17,649 nt of DNA, taken from positions 1 through 17,649 of the forward strand of contig JANQFM010000816.1 of the NCBI GenBank assembly GCA_028277865.1, read 5' to 3'. The number at the start of each line of letters is the position of its first letter. Position 1 is the stretch's first letter. The stretch comes from Acidobacteriota bacterium. GTDB taxonomy: Bacteria; Acidobacteriota; UBA6911; RPQK01; DATIPO01. The translations under genes were made by a program, and so were the position numbers. The notes below the pieces were generated by a model. The model was given only the letters and a program-made list of their open reading frames with translations. It did not search any database and was not told the DNA's origin. Shown here piece after piece: positions 6,797 through 14,408 of this stretch.

Positions 6797-7948
6797 ATGG
6801 TCTCCAACCCATTGGCTGTTCTTCTTGTTCTGGCGGCAGTAGTCTATTTGGCAGTCCGGCTGGCGGAGCGCATCGCTCTCTTCCGCTCCTTGGGGGCGGC
6901 GCTGGTGGCGATTTTGCTGGCCATGCTGCTTTCCAATCTGAGGATTCTCCCCGAGGAGTCGCCGGCCTACGATTTCTTGGTCGGCCCCGCACTCAGCTTC
7001 GGAATCGCCCTCATCCTGCTCAGCGTGGACCTGCGCTCGATCGTGCAGGCCGGACCCCGCATGCTGGCCGCCTTCGGAATAGGAGCGCTGGGAACAGCCG
7101 TGGGCGCTGTTGTTTCGGGGCTGGCCCTGCATTCGCTGGTCGGTCCCGAGACCTGGAAACTGGCGGGACAGTATACGGGCACCTATACCGGAGGCGGCAT
7201 GAACTTCGCAGCTCTGGGAAAAGCCCTGGGAACCAGCAGCGACCTCTTTTCGGCGGCCATTGCCGCCGATGTGGCGGTGACTGCAATCTGGATGGCCATC
7301 TGCTTGTCGGTGCCTGTCCTGTTGGGACGCCCTTCAGCTTCAAGCAAGAAGGAAGCTGAAACCGAGGCGCCGGGAGAGAACAGGCCGCTAACGCTGGAAC
7401 GGGCTCTGCATGACAGCGGTCGGGCCGTGGAAATAAAAGACGCGGCTGCCTTGGTGCTGATCGGGTTGAGTGCCGTCTGGGCGGCGGGGCATCTGGGGGC
7501 GCTTGTCCCACAGCTCCCCGAAATCCTGTGGCTGACCAGCCTGGTCTTGGTGCTGGCTCAGATTCCCGCTGTCCAGGCTCTGGCGGGCGGCGCCTTGTGG
7601 GGAAACTACCTGCTTCTTCTCTTCCTGGCCAGCAATGGAGCGCGTTCGGTGATTGCCAATATCTTCGCCATCGGCCCGGCGGTGTTTTACTTCGCTATCG
7701 GGACGGTCGCCCTGCACGGCATCATACTCTTTGGCCTGGGACGCCTGATGCGCATCGATATGGGAACCTTGGCGGTTGCATCCCAGGCCAACGTAGGCGG
7801 ACCGGCCTCCGCCATGGCGATGGCCGGCGCCCGAGGCTACGTGGACCGCTTGCTGCCCGGTGTGGCGGTGGGCCTGCTGGGATATGCTGCGGGCAACTAC
7901 TCTGGCTTCATGGTGGCCGCGTTGATGATGCGAATGCTGGGACAGTAG
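6797..7948 (+). CDS. DUF819 family multi-pass membrane protein
   Basis: A 383-residue inner-membrane protein of the DUF819 family (YjcL-like), thought to be a transporter or permease of unknown substrate. Most of the length is hydrophobic helices, about ten or so, broken by a hydrophilic loop near 195-220 rich in Ser, Lys and Glu. Two glycine-rich family signatures are clear: TGTYTGGGMNF (127-137) and ASQANVGGPASAMAMA (328-343). They sit in equivalent places of the two halves, suggesting an internal two-fold repeat. ATGs at 6737, 6743 and 6752 would add a polar N-terminal extension atypical of the family. The ATG at 6797 gives a start directly at the first membrane helix and lies 9 nt after a TATACT box. 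The gene is convergent with the small membrane protein gene downstream. Confidence 0.88.
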   Translation: MVSNPLAVLLVLAAVVYLAVRLAERIALFRSLGAALVAILLAMLLSNLRILPEESPAYDFLVGPALSFGIALILLSVDLRSIVQAGPRMLAAFGIGALGTAVGAVVSGLALHSLVGPETWKLAGQYTGTYTGGGMNFAALGKALGTSSDLFSAAIAADVAVTAIWMAICLSVPVLLGRPSASSKKEAETEAPGENRPLTLERALHDSGRAVEIKDAAALVLIGLSAVWAAGHLGALVPQLPEILWLTSLVLVLAQIPAVQALAGGALWGNYLLLLFLASNGARSVIANIFAIGPAVFYFAIGTVALHGIILFGLGRLMRIDMGTLAVASQANVGGPASAMAMAGARGYVDRLLPGVAVGLLGYAAGNYSGFMVAALMMRMLGQ

Positions 7949-7956
7949 GGACTACT

Positions 7957-7983
7957 GCGCGCGGTCGGCAAAAGCCCGTGCGC
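7957..7983. terminator. Imperfect GC-rich hairpin between convergent genes
   Basis: GCGCGCG (7957-7963) can pair with CGTGCGC (7977-7983), with one G-T wobble, and a GGC/GCC extension closes around an AAAA loop. It lies in the 47-bp gap between two convergent stop codons, where a bidirectional terminator would be expected. There is no T-tract, so support is structural only. Confidence 0.3.
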
Positions 7984-7995
7984 TCCGAACAGCGA

Positions 7996-8238
7996 CTACT
8001 TCTTGATCAGACCCACTATGAAAAGCAGCACGATTGCTCCCACTGTGGCCGTGATCAAAGATCCGATCAGTCCCGCACCGGGAAACAGTCCCAGCAACCC
8101 GAACAGGTATCCTCCCAAAAAGGCGCCGATAATTCCCACGATCAGGTTTCCGATCAGGCCGAAGCCTCCGCCCTTCATGATTTGTCCGGCCAACCAGCCG
8201 GCCACCGCTCCAATGATCAGGAAATACAGCAGGTTCAT
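7996..8238 (-). CDS. GlsB/YeaQ/YmgE family small membrane protein (transglycosylase-associated)
   Basis: An 80-residue, very hydrophobic protein with three predicted membrane helices (about 3-20, 28-49, 56-77) and a lysine C terminus (LIKK). The glycine-rich pattern GWLAGQIMKGGGFGLIGN and the following GIIGAFLGG are typical of the Transgly_assoc family. Members are often stress-induced in enterobacteria, but their biochemical role is unknown; the family name does not mean that it acts on peptidoglycan. The start ATG has an AGGAGG site (complement of 8243-8248) four bases upstream. A TTGCGC/TAGAAT promoter with 17-bp spacing lies further up. Its length equals the family norm, so it is complete. 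Confidence 0.88.
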   Translation of the reverse strand: MNLLYFLIIGAVAGWLAGQIMKGGGFGLIGNLIVGIIGAFLGGYLFGLLGLFPGAGLIGSLITATVGAIVLLFIVGLIKK

Positions 8239-8286
8239 CTCTCCTCCTTGGCGAGCGTGTCAGCGAGCCCTTGACAGACTGAGAGC

Positions 8287-8315
8287 ATTCTAGAGCCTGA
8301 CAGGCAGGGGCGCAA
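8287..8315 (-). promoter_or_regulatory. Sigma70-like promoter for the GlsB-family gene
   Basis: On the minus strand, TTGCGC (complement of 8310-8315) and TAGAAT (complement of 8287-8292) are separated by exactly 17 bp. The start codon is about 49 nt downstream, after a good ribosome binding site. The divergent thioesterase promoter lies about 50 bp away. Confidence 0.5.
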
Positions 8316-8362
8316 GACCGGGTGAATTTCCGCCCCCCTCGCAGCTGGGATAGGTGGCCCGC

Positions 8363-8368
8363 TACAAT
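8363..8368 (+). promoter_or_regulatory. -10 element (TACAAT), leaderless start of the thioesterase gene
   Basis: TACAAT lies 10 nt upstream of the ATG at 8379, with no Shine-Dalgarno sequence between. The preceding -35 region is poor. The arrangement resembles the DUF819 start at 6797. Confidence 0.35.
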
Positions 8369-8378
8369 GTGTCACTTC

Positions 8379-8867
8379 ATGTCCAAGCACGATATTCTGG
8401 ATTTGCTGCAGAAGATCTACCAGGAAAAAATCCCTTTCCACCAGTTTCTCGGCCTGCGGTTGGTTTCGGCCTTGGGCGGCATGGCTGCGGTTGAAATCGA
8501 TTTCAAGCCCGAGTTGGTGGGAAACTTTCGCACCAGCGCGCTGCATGGCGGGGTAATTGCCTCTTTGCTGGACATCGTGGGGTCGGTGGCTGTTCTGTCG
8601 GCGCTCATGGAGGACTCTCCTCCATTGGGGATGAGTACCATCGACTTGCGCACCGACTACCTTCGCCCTGCCTTTGGCGAGCGTTTTGTGGCCCGTGGAG
8701 AAGTAGTGCGTCCCGGGCGTTCGGTGGTGGTCTCGCGGATGGAGATGTTCAATGAAAAACACGACTTGCTCTCCATCGGCATTGCCAGCTATCGGGTCAG
8801 TACGCGGGCCGGCGCAAAGGGGAGGTATCCGGGTCAGTTTTTGGAGGGCTGGCTGAAGGGGAAGTGA
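8379..8867 (+). CDS. PaaI-type hotdog-fold thioesterase
   Basis: A 162-residue single hotdog domain protein that probably hydrolyses an acyl-CoA thioester in the cytosol. The family signature is LHGGVIASLLD: His56-Gly57-Gly58 form the oxyanion and substrate turn on the central helix, and Asp65 is the usual acidic catalytic position. STIDLRTDYLRPA and ARGEVVRPGRSVV supply the later beta strands and match the PaaI/DUF4442-like group, which acts as tetramers. In-frame ATGs exist at 8322 and 8367, but 8379 gives the normal N-terminal length and follows a TACAAT box by 10 nt. With beta-oxidation genes elsewhere in the window, a role in clearing acyl-CoA intermediates is plausible but unproven. The substrate cannot be read from the sequence. 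Confidence 0.87.
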   Translation: MSKHDILDLLQKIYQEKIPFHQFLGLRLVSALGGMAAVEIDFKPELVGNFRTSALHGGVIASLLDIVGSVAVLSALMEDSPPLGMSTIDLRTDYLRPAFGERFVARGEVVRPGRSVVVSRMEMFNEKHDLLSIGIASYRVSTRAGAKGRYPGQFLEGWLKGK

Positions 8868-8869
8868 GG

Positions 8870-8900
8870 TTTCACGCAGAAGCGCAAAGACGCGGAGAGA
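8870..8900 (+). repeat. Intergenic repeat of the ttcacgcaga / gcgcaaagacgc family
   Basis: It begins TTTCACGCAGA three bases after the thioesterase stop codon and continues through GCGCAAAGACGCGGAGAGAGG. The 10-bp core TTCACGCAGA (8871-8880) is identical to 1906-1915. As there, the element fills a short intergenic gap between codirectional genes, and its purine-rich end abuts the next start codon. Confidence 0.65.
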
Positions 8901-8913
8901 GGCAGATGAGGGG

Positions 8914-9714
8914 ATGAACGTGGAAGAGGTTGGGGGGCTGCATTGTCGGGTGCGCAGAGCCAGTGAAACCAAGGGCGAGCTGCTTTACGTTCACGGGTTG
9001 GGGGAGTCGGGGCGCTGCTTTGAGGAGTTGATGAGGGAAACCGCATTGGGGGGCTGGAATCAATGGGTGCCCGACCTGCCGGGCTACGGGCTCAGCCCTC
9101 GTCCCAGTCGGCCTCTCACTTTCAAACAGCAATCAGAAGGGCTGGATACATGGATGAGGAAGGCGGGAATTCGCTCCGCTGTGCTGATGGGGCATTCCAT
9201 GGGAGGGATGTTGGGGCAGATCTTCGCCGAAAGCTTTCCTCATCGTGTGCGAGGGTTCGTCAACGTGGAAGGGAATATTACCTTGCGGGACTGCACCTAC
9301 AGCATCCAGGCGGTTGAGCGAAACGGGAAACCCTTGCAGCAGAAGGACTTTATCGAGTCCGAATTCCCCAAGTTTGTGGAGAGGATCGCCCAAAAAGCCA
9401 AAGATGACAGGGCGCATAGGGGCTACCTGCATAGCTTGAAGCTGTGCGATCCTGCCTCCTTTCACCTCAACAGCCAGGAACTGGTGCAGCTTTCCCAACA
9501 GGGGAAGCTGGCTGCCCGCCTGGCAATGCTGCAGCGCCGTTTTCCCGTCCTCTACGTGGCCGGATCCCCGTCAGGCGTGGCGCCTTCCTCCACTCAATTG
9601 CTGCGAAACAACCGAGTGCCTATCGAACAGATATCCGACTCCGGACACTGGCCTTTCCTGGATCAGCCCGACAGCTTTCTGCGCTGCCTGGCAAATTTCC
9701 TCCACAGTCTTTGA
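8914..9714 (+). CDS. Alpha/beta hydrolase
   Basis: A 266-residue serine hydrolase-fold protein without a signal peptide, so probably cytosolic. The oxyanion motif is HGLGESG (27-33) and the nucleophile elbow is GHSMGG with Ser95. The catalytic histidine is His245 in DSGHWPFLDQP. The acid is unclear: the strand that normally ends in G-x-x-D reads VAGSPSGVAPSS, with no aspartate in the expected place, so an alternative acid after strand 6 or reduced activity is possible. Substrates range widely in this fold (esters, lactones, C-C bonds) and none can be assigned. The start ATG is at the end of the repeat at 8870, with purine-rich bases (GAGAGG, GAGGGG) upstream. It is codirectional with the thioesterase, 46 bp apart, and may be cotranscribed. 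Confidence 0.85.
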   Translation: MNVEEVGGLHCRVRRASETKGELLYVHGLGESGRCFEELMRETALGGWNQWVPDLPGYGLSPRPSRPLTFKQQSEGLDTWMRKAGIRSAVLMGHSMGGMLGQIFAESFPHRVRGFVNVEGNITLRDCTYSIQAVERNGKPLQQKDFIESEFPKFVERIAQKAKDDRAHRGYLHSLKLCDPASFHLNSQELVQLSQQGKLAARLAMLQRRFPVLYVAGSPSGVAPSSTQLLRNNRVPIEQISDSGHWPFLDQPDSFLRCLANFLHSL

Positions 9715-9793
9715 TCTTCCTTTGCGTGCTATCAAATCCGGCGACACAACCGGCGGGGGCCACTTTCGAACCTGGAGTCCGAGTGGGAGGCCG

Positions 9794-9918
9794 GAAGCCG
9801 GAGACCGGAAACCGGCAGACATGCAGGGAGGGAGAATCGCGTTTCGATGGTGTCAGCCATTTCAGGTTTTGGCCTTCCGGCTTTCGGTACTCACTGCCGG
9901 ATTCCGGCCTCCGGCTTC
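9794..9918. repeat. Palindromic intergenic element (25-bp arms, GGAAGCCGG type)
   Basis: The 323-bp gap 9715-10037 between the hydrolase and the outer-membrane protein holds this element. Arm 9794-9818 and arm 9894-9918 are reverse complements at 23 of 25 positions, separated by 75 bp. Extra copies of CCGG-centred pieces lie at 9786-9796, matched exactly by 9902-9912, and around 9871-9886. Transcribed, it would fold into a long hairpin. It resembles REP- or MITE-like palindromic units, but no transposase is present. The rest of the gap (9930-10037) shows no gene or clear promoter. Confidence 0.65.
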
Positions 9919-10037
9919 TTTGCCGGGAAGGAAACTTCGAAAGCAGGTACTTCGCGTCGTTGCTGCGCAGCCCGAACCCCCCGGCAAACGTCGGAACCAT
10001 TTCCAGCGACGCTCGTCTAAGCGGCGGGTCGGTATTC

Positions 10038-12305
10038 ATGAAGCAAGCTTGGTTCAGTTTGGTCCTACTCGGGGTTTCCCTGACTCCCTGCATGGCTGAG
10101 ACGCGCGCCAGCCTGGGGGCGGTGCAGATCCCCCGCCTGGAACGGGCGCCGACCCTGGAGGACTTTTTGGGAATGAGCCCTCCCGCCGATTTGGCAGGCC
10201 AGATGGCCCATGCCCAGGGATTCATCCAGCGGGAGCCCAGCGACGGCCAGCCGGCCAGTGTCGAAACGCAAGTCTATTTCGGATACGACGACAAGCAGGT
10301 CTATTTCATATTCCTGGCCTTCGACGAACGTCCTGAAAGCGTTCGGGCGCGCATGACACGGCGCGAAAACACCTGGGACGACGATGTCGTTGCCGTCACC
10401 CTGGACACATTCGATGACCAGCGCCGAGCCTACTACTTCCGCACCAACCCATTCGGCATCCAATCCGACGCCATTTTTACCGAGGGCCAGGGCTTTGACT
10501 TCTCCTTCAACACCTTGTGGCATTCGGAAGGCAAGCTGACCGAGCATGGATTCGTGGTCTGGATGGCCATCCCTTTTCACAGCCTGCGCTTCCCCTCCCA
10601 AGAGGTTCAGACCTGGGGATTGCTCTTCAGCCGCGAAAAGCCTGAACGCAACGAGAGAGCCTTTTGGCCCCACGTCTCCAGCCGAGTGGAAGGTCGCCTG
10701 CAGCAGGCCGTACCCATGCGGGGGCTGAAGAGCATTTCGCCGGGTCGCAATCTGCAACTGATCCCTTTCGGCGTCTTTCGCAGCTTTCGGGCCATCGACG
10801 ACGAGGCGCCCGGCGGACCCGAGTTCTTCTCCAAGAGCGCCGAGGCGGACGCAGGGCTGGACGCCAAGATGGTCTTCCAGGACAGCCTGGTGCTGGACCT
10901 GGCATTCAACCCCGACTTCAGCCAAGTCGAATCCGATCAGCCCCAGGTCACCACCAACCGGCGTTTCGAAGTCTTTTTTCCCGAGAGGCGGCCCTTTTTC
11001 CTGGAAAACGCCCAGTTCTTCAATACGCCCATCAACTTGGTGTTCACCCGGCGTATCGCCGATCCCCGATTGGGTGCCCGCTTGACCGGCAAGTGGGGAA
11101 AAAATGCCATCGGCGCCCTGCTCATTGACGACGAGGCGCCTGGAAAGCGCGTCTCGGTGGATGACCCCCTGGCAGGCAGCCGGGCCCGTTTCGGCATCTT
11201 TCGGCTCAGTCGGGACATCTTTAGCCAGTCCAGCATCGGATTGATCTTCACCGACCGGCAACATGAAGGGAGGTTCAACCGCGTAGGCGGCCTGGACGGG
11301 CGCTTCAGGCTCAACGACAATTGGACCACGGAGTTTCAGGCCGTCACCTCCCAAACGCGCCTGCTGGACGGCACGGAACTGGCCGGGCCTGCCTACCAGT
11401 TCGGGCTGGAACGCCAGGGACGCCAGTTCGAGTACGACCTCAACTACCGCGATATCAGCCCGGGCTTTGTCACCCAGACCGGTTTCGTCTCGCGAAACGA
11501 CATCCGGCGTCTGCGCCAGGAAGCCGAGTACCGCTGGCGTCCCGAGGGAGAATTCCTCATATCCTTCGGACCCTCCTTCGAAGTCATCCACGCCTGGGAC
11601 CATTCGGGAACCCGACTGGACGCCGAGGTCGAGCCTCGCTTTCAGTTCTCCTTCATCGGAGACACTTTTCTGGGCTTCTTTTACACCACCGGCCGCGAAC
11701 GCCTGCGCCCTGACGACTTCTCTTCGTTGACGCAAGACCGCGATTATTCCTTCAACCGGCGGGGATTCTGGTTCGGGACAAGCTATTGGTCCAAGCTGAG
11801 CCTGCGGGCAATGCTGCGATTGGGCAGCGAAGTCAACTTCGTGCCTCCTGTCGGCCGACAGCCTGAAACGGCCAGCCTGACATCCGGAGACCTCAATCTG
11901 ACCTGGCGTCCCACCACCTCGCTGCGCATCGATCACAACTACATCTATTCGGGATTGCGCGACCGTGCCAGCGGCGGCGCCGTCTTCAACAACCACATCC
12001 TGCGCTCCAACTGGAACTGGCAGTTCAACCGCGAACTGAGTGCCCGGGTCATCCTCCAGTACGATACCCTGCTGGCCAATCCTTCCCTGAGCAGCCTGGA
12101 AACCAGCAAGAACTTCAATGCCGATTTCCTGGTCACCTATCAGGTCAATCCTTGGACAGTGCTGTTTGCGGGCTACAACAGCAACCACCAGAACCTGGAC
12201 CTTATCGAACAGCTCTCCGGCAATCGTTTGGACCGGACGGGCAGCCGATTCCTGAACGATGCACGGCAGTTCTTCGTGAAGTTCTCCTACTTGTTGCGCT
12301 TTTGA
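10038..12305 (+). CDS. DUF5916 outer-membrane protein with CBM9-like N-terminal domain
   Basis: A 755-residue protein predicted to be exported and inserted in the outer membrane. Residues 1-20 form a Sec signal peptide (Lys2, then a hydrophobic core), with likely cleavage after CMA. Residues about 60-230 resemble the carbohydrate-binding family 9-like beta-sandwich, with VYFGYDDKQVYF (79-90), a TWDDD stretch near 112 and RTNPFGIQSDA (135-145). From about 260 onward is the DUF5916 beta-barrel, with DFSQVESDQPQV and FPERRPFFLENAQFF near its start. The C terminus FVKFSYLLRF ends in Phe, the usual recognition signal of outer-membrane barrels. The function of this family is not established; binding or uptake of a carbohydrate or other polymer is an inference from the domain type. 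The frame is open back to 9444 by chance; the ATG at 10038 is chosen because it begins the signal peptide. Its ribosome binding site is weak. Confidence 0.88.
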   Translation: MKQAWFSLVLLGVSLTPCMAETRASLGAVQIPRLERAPTLEDFLGMSPPADLAGQMAHAQGFIQREPSDGQPASVETQVYFGYDDKQVYFIFLAFDERPESVRARMTRRENTWDDDVVAVTLDTFDDQRRAYYFRTNPFGIQSDAIFTEGQGFDFSFNTLWHSEGKLTEHGFVVWMAIPFHSLRFPSQEVQTWGLLFSREKPERNERAFWPHVSSRVEGRLQQAVPMRGLKSISPGRNLQLIPFGVFRSFRAIDDEAPGGPEFFSKSAEADAGLDAKMVFQDSLVLDLAFNPDFSQVESDQPQVTTNRRFEVFFPERRPFFLENAQFFNTPINLVFTRRIADPRLGARLTGKWGKNAIGALLIDDEAPGKRVSVDDPLAGSRARFGIFRLSRDIFSQSSIGLIFTDRQHEGRFNRVGGLDGRFRLNDNWTTEFQAVTSQTRLLDGTELAGPAYQFGLERQGRQFEYDLNYRDISPGFVTQTGFVSRNDIRRLRQEAEYRWRPEGEFLISFGPSFEVIHAWDHSGTRLDAEVEPRFQFSFIGDTFLGFFYTTGRERLRPDDFSSLTQDRDYSFNRRGFWFGTSYWSKLSLRAMLRLGSEVNFVPPVGRQPETASLTSGDLNLTWRPTTSLRIDHNYIYSGLRDRASGGAVFNNHILRSNWNWQFNRELSARVILQYDTLLANPSLSSLETSKNFNADFLVTYQVNPWTVLFAGYNSNHQNLDLIEQLSGNRLDRTGSRFLNDARQFFVKFSYLLRF

Positions 12306-12346
12306 GTGGGGGTGCCCCCACTTTGAGGGCCGCTTCGCTCGAAGCG
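12305..12346 (+). terminator. Two tandem hairpins after the DUF5916 gene
   Basis: AGTGGGGG (12305-12312) pairs perfectly with CCCCCACT (12315-12322), starting on the last base of the stop codon. A second perfect 7-bp stem, CGCTTCG/CGAAGCG (12331-12337 with 12340-12346), follows. Only a short TTT comes after the first stem, so a strong intrinsic terminator is not certain, but this is the natural end of the transcript before the promoter at 12370. Confidence 0.5.
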
Positions 12347-12369
12347 CGGGCTCTCCCCATCATTGCTGC

Positions 12370-12407
12370 TATAATCCTCACTGAATCCTGAGCGACCCTC
12401 CTGGAGG
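12370..12407 (+). promoter_or_regulatory. -10 box and ribosome binding site of the beta-oxidation operon
   Basis: A perfect TATAAT (12370-12375) lies 38 nt upstream of the dehydrogenase ATG. A GGAGG ribosome binding site (12403-12407) ends 6 nt before the ATG. No convincing -35 hexamer is seen at the right distance; the upstream hairpins occupy that region. Unlike several other starts in the window, this transcript would have a normal leader. Confidence 0.5.
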
Positions 12408-12413
12408 CAGATC

Positions 12414-14342
12414 ATGGCTAGCAACACGGTGAAGACACGCAATGTGAGCGAAGCGGAAGCGCGGGCGGTGGCCGAGGCCTCGCGGCAAAGCGAATGGACG
12501 TCGCCCAGCTTTATCCGCGAGCTCTTTTTGGGCCGGTTTCGGCTCGATCTGATCCATCCCTTTCCGCTTCCCGAGCAAGAGCGCCCGGAATTCACGGCCT
12601 TTTACAGTCAGTTGAAGGACTTTCTGCTGCGGGAGGTCGATTCGGTGGAGATCGACGAAACGGGCGAGTATCCGCAGCATGTCCTGGACGGGCTGCGCCG
12701 CATGGGCGCCTTTGGGATGAAGATCCCCAAAGAGTACGGCGGACTGGGCTTCAGCCAGGTCGAGTACGCTCGGGCCATGCAATTGCTGGGCAGCGTGGAC
12801 GGCAACCTGACAGCTCTTTTGTCGGCCCACCAGTCCATCGGGGTTCCCCAGCCGCTCAAGCTCTTCGGCAGCCGGGAATTGAAGGACAAGTACCTGCCCC
12901 GCTGCGCCGTCGGCGAGATTTCGGCCTTCGCCCTCACCGAACACGACGTCGGTTCAGACCCCGCCCGCATGAGTACAACCGCCCAGCTGACCGAGGACGG
13001 TGATAGCTACATCCTCAACGGCGTCAAGCTGTGGTGCACCAACGGCACCCTGGCCCAACTCCTGGTGGTGATGGCCATGGATCCCGACTTGGGCAAGATC
13101 AGTGCTTTCGTGGTCGAGGCCGAATGGGAGGGAGTGACCATCGAGCGGCGCTGCCGTTTCATGGGGCTCAAGGCACTGGCCAATGCCGTCATCCGTTTCG
13201 ACAACGTGCGCGTTCCCGCCGCCAATCTGATCGGAAAACGCGGCAAGGGCCTCAAGATCGCCCTCACCACCCTCAACGACGGACGCCTTTCCATCCCCAA
13301 CGCTTCAGTGGGTATGGCAAAGCGCTGCCTGGAGATTTGCCGCGACTGGTCTCGCGATAGAGTCCAGTGGGGCAAGCCGATCGGCAAGCATGAGGCCATC
13401 GCCCACAAGATCTGCGACATGGCGACCGTCACCTTCGCCATGGAATCCATCGCCAACCTGGCCACCGAGATGTCCAACCGGGGAGGCTACGACATCCGCC
13501 TGGAAGCCGCTGCCGCCAAAGAGTGGAACACCTCGCGGGGCTGGGAACTGATCGACGACGCCATGCAGATCCGAAGCGGGCGCGGATACGAAACTGAAAG
13601 CTCCCTGCAAGCCCGGGGCGAACAGCCCATCGGAGTGGAACGGATGATGCGGGACTTCCGCATCAACCGCATTTTTGAAGGCTCCAACGAAATCATGCAC
13701 CTGTTCATGGCCCGCGAAGCGGTGGACAAGCACCTGCAAGTGGCCGGAGACCTGATCAATCCCCGCAAAAGCCTGGGCAAGAAGCTGTCCGCCTTTCCCC
13801 GCATGGCCGCCTTTTACGCCTGGTGGTACCCCAGCCTGTGGCTGCGATGGGGCCGCTGGCCGCGCTATTCGGAATTTGGGCGTTTCGCCCGGCATCTGCG
13901 CTTTGTACAGCGCAGCTGCCGCAAGCTGGCCCGGCAGGTCTTTCACGGCATGCTCATCCACCAAGCCCGATTGGAGCGCAAGCAGCTTTTCCTGTTTCGA
14001 CTGGTCGACATCGCCAACGAGCTGTTCGCTATGGCCACTTCGGTCACCCGTGCCCAGGCGCTCGTACGCAGCAAGCATCCCGACGCCGCTCACGCAGCGC
14101 GCTTGGCCGACCTGTTTTGCCGTAATTCGCGGCGCAAGGTCAAAAGGCTCTTCCGGGATCTGTGGCGCAACGACGACGCCTCAAAGTACAAGCTGGCATC
14201 GGGCGTCCTGAGGGGCGATCAGGACTGGATGATGGAGGGCATCCTCCCGTTGGAGGAACTTCTCGAGATCCGGGCGGCCTCGCAGGTGCTGCACCAGCCT
14301 GGCGAAGCAAAGAAAAAAGAAGAGCCCGTGCCGGTTGGATGA
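12414..14342 (+). CDS. Acyl-CoA dehydrogenase, long form with VLCAD-like C-terminal extension
   Basis: FAD-dependent enzyme for the first step of beta-oxidation (acyl-CoA to trans-2-enoyl-CoA). It has 642 residues, against about 380 for short and medium-chain enzymes. Residues 1-55 are an N-terminal extension; the helical N-domain follows. The flavin/substrate loop is AFALTEHDVGSD (171-182), and the middle beta-domain runs to about 275. The catalytic base is predicted to be Glu422 in IFEGSNEI. The extra region from about 470 to the end is helical and basic in parts, like the C-terminal domain of mitochondrial VLCAD/ACAD9, which mediates membrane attachment and prefers long acyl chains; similar specificity here is inferred. 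A good GGAGG site precedes the ATG. It is followed after 66 bp by the cyclo-ligase and then the thiolase, forming a probable operon. Confidence 0.92.
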   Translation: MASNTVKTRNVSEAEARAVAEASRQSEWTSPSFIRELFLGRFRLDLIHPFPLPEQERPEFTAFYSQLKDFLLREVDSVEIDETGEYPQHVLDGLRRMGAFGMKIPKEYGGLGFSQVEYARAMQLLGSVDGNLTALLSAHQSIGVPQPLKLFGSRELKDKYLPRCAVGEISAFALTEHDVGSDPARMSTTAQLTEDGDSYILNGVKLWCTNGTLAQLLVVMAMDPDLGKISAFVVEAEWEGVTIERRCRFMGLKALANAVIRFDNVRVPAANLIGKRGKGLKIALTTLNDGRLSIPNASVGMAKRCLEICRDWSRDRVQWGKPIGKHEAIAHKICDMATVTFAMESIANLATEMSNRGGYDIRLEAAAAKEWNTSRGWELIDDAMQIRSGRGYETESSLQARGEQPIGVERMMRDFRINRIFEGSNEIMHLFMAREAVDKHLQVAGDLINPRKSLGKKLSAFPRMAAFYAWWYPSLWLRWGRWPRYSEFGRFARHLRFVQRSCRKLARQVFHGMLIHQARLERKQLFLFRLVDIANELFAMATSVTRAQALVRSKHPDAAHAARLADLFCRNSRRKVKRLFRDLWRNDDASKYKLASGVLRGDQDWMMEGILPLEELLEIRAASQVLHQPGEAKKKEEPVPVG

Positions 14343-14408
14343 GAAGACACACAGGGCAAAAGAGAAGAGAAAGCTCCAAAGACAGGCTCGACTCGTGGAG
14401 GCAATCTG

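Noticed and set aside
9444..10037. Extension of the DUF5916 frame upstream into the hydrolase gene and the repeat
   Set aside because: It overlaps the hydrolase in another frame and reads through a palindromic repeat. A signal peptide begins exactly at 10038.
10065..12188. 707-codon open frame on the minus strand, opposite the DUF5916 gene
   Set aside because: It is the antisense shadow of a GC-rich gene. Its translation is low in structure and resembles no family, while the plus strand shows a signal peptide, family motifs and an outer-membrane C terminus.
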